A stretch of DNA of 9,107 nt, taken from NCBI GenBank assembly GCA_003153655.1, contig PMAK01000153.1, positions 13,963-23,069 of the forward strand. The letters run 5' to 3'. A program made the translations under genes and the position numbers. The notes under the pieces are model-generated. The model did not search any database and was not told where the DNA came from. It was given only the letters and a program-made list of their open reading frames with translations. This DNA comes from Phycisphaerales bacterium (lineage in GTDB: Bacteria > Planctomycetota > Phycisphaerae > Tepidisphaerales > Tepidisphaeraceae). Every line of letters begins with the position of its first letter. The stretch's first letter is position 1. Shown piece after piece: positions 6,139-9,107 of this stretch.

Positions 6139-7353
6139 TCACTTCGGCCCCAGACTCACAATCGTCATCGGATCAAACGGGAAATCCCGCATCAGCCGCC
6201 GAAGCGCATCGGCATCAATCGCCAGCAATGTCTGCATGTCCTGCTCCAGCGAACGATAATTCTTGTTGTAAAGCCATTGCCCGGCGATCGCGCGCAATCG
6301 CCCCATCGGCACTTCCCCCTCCAGCACGATTCCACTGGCAATTTTATTCTTCGCCCGTTCCACTTCCGCCTCCGTCAGATCCGTCTTCACCCGCTCCAAC
6401 TCCGCCCGGGCGATCTTCAGCGCCTTCTTCGCGCGTTTCGGATCGCACGAGATCGACATGTAAAAACTTCCCGACCCATCGTGCGGATAAAAACCAAAAT
6501 CCGCATCATCCGCGATCGCATTGTCCACCAGCGCCCAGTAAAACCGGCTTCCTTCCTCGTCCCCAATCACATCCGCCAGCACGCGCGCCGCGAAACGCCG
6601 ATCATCCTGCGCGCTGGGCCCCGGCGTCATCGCCATCGTGTAATGCCGCTTCAGCTTTACATCCACGATCCCCTTCGACCGTGCTTCATATTTAATCTCC
6701 CGCTGCTGTCGTCCCGCCTCGGCCGGCTCCCAATCGCCGCAATATTTTTTCGCGATCTTTACGATCTGATCGAAGTCCAGTTTCCCCGCCGCCGCGAGAA
6801 TGGCATTTCCAGGCCCATATCGCCGCCGAAAATATTCCGCCATTTGGTCCCGCTTCAGCGCCGAAATCGCCTCGGCCGATCCCAGCACGCTTCTCCCCAG
6901 CGGATGCCCCGCGAAGTGCGTCTCCATCAGCGCTTCATAAACACGATGCCCCGGATCGTCGAGATACATCGCGATCTCTTCCAGGATCACCTTTTTCTCG
7001 GTATCAAAATCTTCCTGACGAATCGCGGGCCGCAGCAGAAACGAAAGATGCTCAATCGTCCGCTCCGTAAACTCCGGCAGCACATTCGCGAAATAAGCCG
7101 TATTCTCCTGGCTCGTATACGCGTTATAGTTCGCACCCATTTCGTCAAAGATGCGGTTGACATCTTCCCACGTATATTTGCTCGAACCCTTGAACATCAT
7201 GTGCTCAAGGAAATGGGAAACCCCGTTGATCTCCGGGGCTTCATCCCGGCTGCCCGTATTGACATAAAGCCCAGCCGCAAACGAATGCGCATCCGGATTC
7301 GACTCGGCGATAATCTGAAGGCCGTTGGAAAGTCGAGTGTGATGAAAAGTCAT
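6139..7353 (-). CDS. M16B zinc metallopeptidase, catalytic subunit
   Basis: This is a 404-residue protein with the full M16 inverted zinc motif HFLEH (47-51) and the distal ligand Glu about 126 in VILEEIAMYLDDP. Further family marks are the N-terminal LSNGLQIIAE, VNTGSRDE, GANYNAYTSQENTAYFANVLPE, and HPLGRSVLG (about 150-158). The second half is the usual non-catalytic repeat (GDEEGSRFYWALVDNAI, EVERAKNKIASG). M16B enzymes degrade or process small unfolded peptides inside a clamshell of two M16 units. The protein has one domain pair, so it should dimerise, plausibly with the inactive homologue encoded at 7781-9010. The start MTFHH at 7353 fits the family best. An ATG at 7365 adds MTND, which is encoded by the flanking repeat. 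No Shine-Dalgarno precedes either start. The gene converges on the sigma gene with nine bases between stop codons. Confidence 0.94.
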   Translation of the reverse strand: MTFHHTRLSNGLQIIAESNPDAHSFAAGLYVNTGSRDEAPEINGVSHFLEHMMFKGSSKYTWEDVNRIFDEMGANYNAYTSQENTAYFANVLPEFTERTIEHLSFLLRPAIRQEDFDTEKKVILEEIAMYLDDPGHRVYEALMETHFAGHPLGRSVLGSAEAISALKRDQMAEYFRRRYGPGNAILAAAGKLDFDQIVKIAKKYCGDWEPAEAGRQQREIKYEARSKGIVDVKLKRHYTMAMTPGPSAQDDRRFAARVLADVIGDEEGSRFYWALVDNAIADDADFGFYPHDGSGSFYMSISCDPKRAKKALKIARAELERVKTDLTEAEVERAKNKIASGIVLEGEVPMGRLRAIAGQWLYNKNYRSLEQDMQTLLAIDADALRRLMRDFPFDPMTIVSLGPK

Positions 7354-7380
7354 GTCATTTGTCATTGGTCACTTGTCATT
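7353..7380 (-). repeat. Inverted repeat, downstream copy (four 7-bp AATGACN-like units)
   Basis: Read on the minus strand, four tandem 7-mers AATGACA, AGTGACC, AATGACA and AATGACA fill 7380 to 7353. They match the copy at 7755-7782, read on the plus strand, at 26 of 28 positions. The repeat supplies the stop codon of the four-helix-bundle gene (7369-7371) and the ATG at 7365. Confidence 0.85.
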
Positions 7381-7781
7381 TGTGGAACTGGGACCGATCG
7401 ATTTTAGATACGCATTGAGTTTTGGACCAAGTTCGTCGATCAAGGGCTTGAGCGATTTGATCTGTGATTCCGACAATAGCTGTCTTCGAAACGCACGGCG
7501 AAGCCAATGCCGAGTTTCGTAAAGTGAACCCCGCGCCATTCGAATAAAACGCCGATTGTCCTGATAGCTTCCCCGCCCACAACCTTCCGCGATATTGGCG
7601 CCCACGGAATCGGCCGACCTCACCAATTGCCCACCAACCGTATTGCGCGCAAACGCGCCCCATTTCCACGCCATGTCCCAAACCTCATCAGCCAATTTCT
7701 CAGCCAACCGGTAAACTCTCAAATCCTCAAATCCATGACTCTTCATTTCCCACCAATGACAAATGACCAATGACAAATGAC
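7354..7781 (-). mobile_element. Putative mobile cassette: four-helix-bundle (IVP-like) gene bounded by terminal inverted repeats
   Basis: A 428-bp unit has one gene and inverted AATGACN repeats at each end. The outermost bases shared by both arms are 7354 and 7781. It sits exactly between the two M16 genes. Deleting it joins the upstream gene's GAGGGTTTA to the downstream ATG, giving a TAATG stop/start overlap and a Shine-Dalgarno at normal spacing. Hand counts of 7381-7740 give 188 G+C in 360 bases (52%), against about 57-63% in sampled 60-base lines of the flanking M16 genes. No target-site duplication is visible and the unit encodes no transposase, so any movement would need enzymes from elsewhere. 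Mobility is inferred from these traces. Confidence 0.55.
7369..7746 (-). CDS. Four-helix-bundle protein (23S rRNA intervening-sequence protein family, IVP/S23-like)
   Basis: A 125-residue, mostly helical, basic protein. It begins MKSHGFEDLRVYRLAEKLADEVW and contains the family hallmarks VGGQLVRSADSVGANIAEG and a GSLYETRHWLRRA segment, ending in a short polar tail. Length and motifs fit the four-helix-bundle family first met in open frames inside 23S rRNA intervening sequences and related to the Avd protein of diversity-generating retroelements. Its biochemical role is not established; nucleic-acid binding is the usual suggestion. The ATG at 7746 is preferred. A longer frame opening at TTG 7776 only translates the flanking repeat. 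A GGTGGGAA run immediately upstream may serve as a weak ribosome site. The gene is nested between two M16 genes on the same strand, is bounded by inverted repeats, and its last codons (TNDK, stop) are encoded by the repeat. Confidence 0.87.
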   Translation of the reverse strand: MKSHGFEDLRVYRLAEKLADEVWDMAWKWGAFARNTVGGQLVRSADSVGANIAEGCGRGSYQDNRRFIRMARGSLYETRHWLRRAFRRQLLSESQIKSLKPLIDELGPKLNAYLKSIGPSSTNDK

Positions 7782-7782
7782 T
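7755..7782 (+). repeat. Inverted repeat, upstream copy (four 7-bp AATGACN units)
   Basis: On the plus strand AATGACA, AATGACC, AATGACA and AATGACT run in tandem from 7755 to 7782. It is the inverted partner of 7353-7380 (26 of 28 identical). The outer end overlaps the TAG stop (7781-7783) of the upstream M16 gene. Confidence 0.87.
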
Positions 7783-9010
7783 AAACCCTCAACTTTTTCG
7801 GTCCCACCGTAACAATCGTAAACGGCCCAGGCGGATGCGATGCGAGATATTTATTGACCTGATCCACCGTGAGCTGATCGATCTCTTTCTTAATTTCGTC
7901 CAGTGTCCGAATTCTCCCGCGCATAAAATAATCGTGCGCAATTGTCCCGCATCGTGCCGACGTCGATTCCCCCTGCATGATCGTACCCGCCTTCAATCCA
8001 ATCTTGGCTCGATCCAATTCCGCCTGCGTGATTCCCTTCGCCAGCCGATGAATTTCTCCAATGATGCAATCCAGCGTTGCCTGCGCCCGGTCATTGCTCG
8101 ACCCGGCATAGCTCAAAATCGCTCCCGAGGATTTCATCGAGGTATATCCGGCCCAAACGCTATAACAAAGCGCCCGCTTTTCACGCACTTCCGTGAACAA
8201 TCGCCCGCTCATCCCGCCGCCAAAAACCTCCATCGCCGCGCGAACCAGATAATAATCCGGGTCAGTCTCCGGCACCGACGGATAAGCAATCCCGATATGC
8301 GTCTGCTCGCTCTTTTGCCGTTCATGGTGATACGGCCCCGGCGGCGGCGTCAGCTCCAGCGGCTTTTCCGCCATCCCCGGCAAATCGCCAAAGTATTTCG
8401 CCGCTTCATCCAGAATTTTCTTAAATTCAATATTCCCCGCCAGCGCCAATATCGCGCCGCCGGCGTGATATCGATCCTTCCAATCCTCCTTGGAGAATTC
8501 GAGCGTCAGCTTCTTCAAATCCCCAACTTTCCCCATCGGATTATTTCCCAGCGGCGAAGGCAAAAACCATTCGCGTAGTTTCACAAGCAACTTCTGCCGC
8601 GGATCGTCCTCCAATCCTTCGAGCCCCTGCAGCGATAAATCGCGGGCTGCATCAAACCCCGTCTGCGGCAAATGCGGCCGGCGCACGATATCCGCATAGG
8701 TCGCCAAAGATTCAACAACACGATCCGCCACCGCCGCGCAACCAAATCGCGTGTGATGAACTCCAACACTGCTGGAACGCTGCAAACCGAGACTATCCAG
8801 ATAATCCGTCAATTGCCGGCTATCCCGCGATCCCGCCCCGCGCAAAACCAGATCGGAAAGCACAGCCGCCGACCCGGATCGCTTCGCCGGATCGGTCGCC
8901 GATCCCGCCGGCAAAAGCAGCGTCATCGCCGCTGACTGCACGGCCGGCATCTTCTCACCCAGAAGTGTCAATCCGTTCGCAAACGTATGCAGAAAATAGC
9001 GGTCGTCCAA
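7781..9010 (-). CDS. M16B peptidase homologue lacking the zinc motif (non-catalytic partner)
   Basis: A 409-residue protein with the M16 fold throughout: FANGLTLLGE near the N-terminus, LLPAGSATD, SLGLQRSSSVGVHHTRF, a LEDDPRQKLLVKL region, LPSPLGNNPMG (about 150-160) and, in the second half, FGGGMSGRLFTEVREKRAL followed by CYSV. Where catalytic members have HxxEH it reads AVLSD (49-53), so both His and the Glu are gone and it cannot bind zinc in the normal way. This is the pattern of the alpha-like partner in paired M16B genes and of mitochondrial processing peptidase alpha. The downstream gene at 6139-7353 supplies the intact motif. The start is TTG at 9010 with TGGAG five bases upstream; a nearby ATG at 9021 is out of frame. 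It is the first gene of the M16 unit, which is now split by the four-helix-bundle cassette. Confidence 0.92.
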   Translation of the reverse strand: MDDRYFLHTFANGLTLLGEKMPAVQSAAMTLLLPAGSATDPAKRSGSAAVLSDLVLRGAGSRDSRQLTDYLDSLGLQRSSSVGVHHTRFGCAAVADRVVESLATYADIVRRPHLPQTGFDAARDLSLQGLEGLEDDPRQKLLVKLREWFLPSPLGNNPMGKVGDLKKLTLEFSKEDWKDRYHAGGAILALAGNIEFKKILDEAAKYFGDLPGMAEKPLELTPPPGPYHHERQKSEQTHIGIAYPSVPETDPDYYLVRAAMEVFGGGMSGRLFTEVREKRALCYSVWAGYTSMKSSGAILSYAGSSNDRAQATLDCIIGEIHRLAKGITQAELDRAKIGLKAGTIMQGESTSARCGTIAHDYFMRGRIRTLDEIKKEIDQLTVDQVNKYLASHPPGPFTIVTVGPKKLRV

Positions 9011-9015
9011 TGAAG

Positions 9016-9019
9016 CTCC
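9016..9019 (-). promoter_or_regulatory. Shine-Dalgarno deciding the TTG start at 9010
   Basis: The minus strand reads GGAG, then CTTCA, then TTG. The spacing of five bases is ideal, and no in-frame ATG competes. Confidence 0.7.
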
Positions 9020-9039
9020 ATTCCTGAAAGCGGCGGGGG

Positions 9040-9045
9040 ATTATA
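9040..9045 (-). promoter_or_regulatory. -10 box (TATAAT) of the M16 operon
   Basis: A perfect TATAAT lies on the minus strand, 29 bases before the TTG start. The -35 region at a 17-base spacing is TTTCCG, only a 3-of-6 match, so an activator may be needed. Transcription would start near 9033 and leave a leader of about 23 bases. Confidence 0.55.
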
Positions 9046-9048
9046 GAG

Positions 9049-9075
9049 GCCTACCGGGAAAGCGGAAAGGTAGGC
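9049..9075. repeat. Dyad adjoining the M16 -10 box, possible operator
   Basis: GCCTACC (9049-9055) and GGTAGGC (9069-9075) form a perfect 7-bp inverted repeat with arms 20 bases apart centre to centre, about two helical turns. It lies three bases upstream of the TATAAT and covers the -35 to -10 interval, where a repressor or activator dimer would act. No T-run follows on either strand, so it does not look like a terminator. Confidence 0.45.
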
Positions 9076-9107
9076 GATACGCTCGATGTTGTACCGGAGT
9101 AGAACTG

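Noticed and set aside
6277..7407. Open frame of 376 codons on the plus strand opposite the catalytic M16 gene
   Set aside because: Arg/Pro-rich shadow of a conserved GC-rich gene. Its last part translates the AATGACN repeat.
7369..7776. Longer four-helix-bundle protein starting at TTG 7776
   Set aside because: The extra ten residues are a translation of the flanking repeat; the family N-terminus fits the ATG at 7746.
7353..7782. CRISPR-like array from the repeated 7-mers
   Set aside because: The units are directly tandem without spacers and occur as two inverted blocks around a gene.
7835..8578. Open frame of 247 codons on the plus strand opposite the inactive M16 gene
   Set aside because: Arg-rich, no recognisable motif, antisense to a well-supported M16 protein.
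9051..9107. 3' end of an upstream minus-strand gene (open frame of 18 codons ending in TAG at 9051-9053)
   Set aside because: Too short to show any family signal; other frames in the same bases are equally open.

Overview
The window looks like a chromosomal segment of a Planctomycetota bacterium, possibly Phycisphaerae or Tepidisphaerales. This is inferred from the style of the proteins: a sigma factor fused to a large extracytoplasmic tail, an M50-like membrane protein with a WQDRDY start and a basic C-terminal tail, and a PanB with an IGCGAG-type loop. No rRNA, tRNA, CRISPR array or recognisable transposase is present. Genes are tightly packed and no gene-free stretch exceeds 140 bases.

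Layout. (1) 1-674, minus: the N-terminal part of an HtrA/DegP-type serine protease that runs off the window. (2) 746-1576, minus: panB (pantothenate synthesis), with a TATAAT box so close to its ATG that the mRNA is probably almost leaderless. (3) 1699-2682, plus: a polytopic M50/site-2-protease-like protein whose HExxH motif reads HDFGH, transcribed divergently from panB. (4) 2818-6129, plus: an 1103-residue protein made of an ECF-type sigma factor, one membrane span, a chain of carboxypeptidase-regulatory-like beta domains and a thioredoxin-like domain without CxxC. (5) 6139-7353, minus: a catalytic M16B peptidase (HFLEH). (6) 7369-7746, minus: a four-helix-bundle protein of the 23S rRNA intervening-sequence (IVP) family, bounded by 28-bp inverted repeats built of 7-bp AATGACN units. 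(7) 7781-9010, minus: an M16B homologue that has lost its zinc motif. (8) 9011-9107: its promoter, with a 7-bp dyad next to the -10 box.

Two things stand out. First, the four-helix-bundle gene and its inverted repeats form a compact unit of about 428 bp placed exactly between the two M16 genes. Removing bases 7354-7781 on paper rejoins the M16 genes with a TAATG stop/start overlap and a GAGGG Shine-Dalgarno at proper spacing. This is strong internal evidence that the unit is a precise insertion into an M16 operon. Second, the sigma fusion can be read as a one-polypeptide transmembrane signalling device. Its upstream neighbour resembles the site-2 protease that would release such a sigma factor, and an HtrA-type protease lies nearby. 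The Glu-to-Asp change in the S2P motif, and panB on the other strand between the two proteases, are real weaknesses of that model.

The two M16 proteins most likely form a catalytic/non-catalytic heterodimer, like the mitochondrial processing peptidase pair. PanB is metabolic and shows no link to the rest beyond position.
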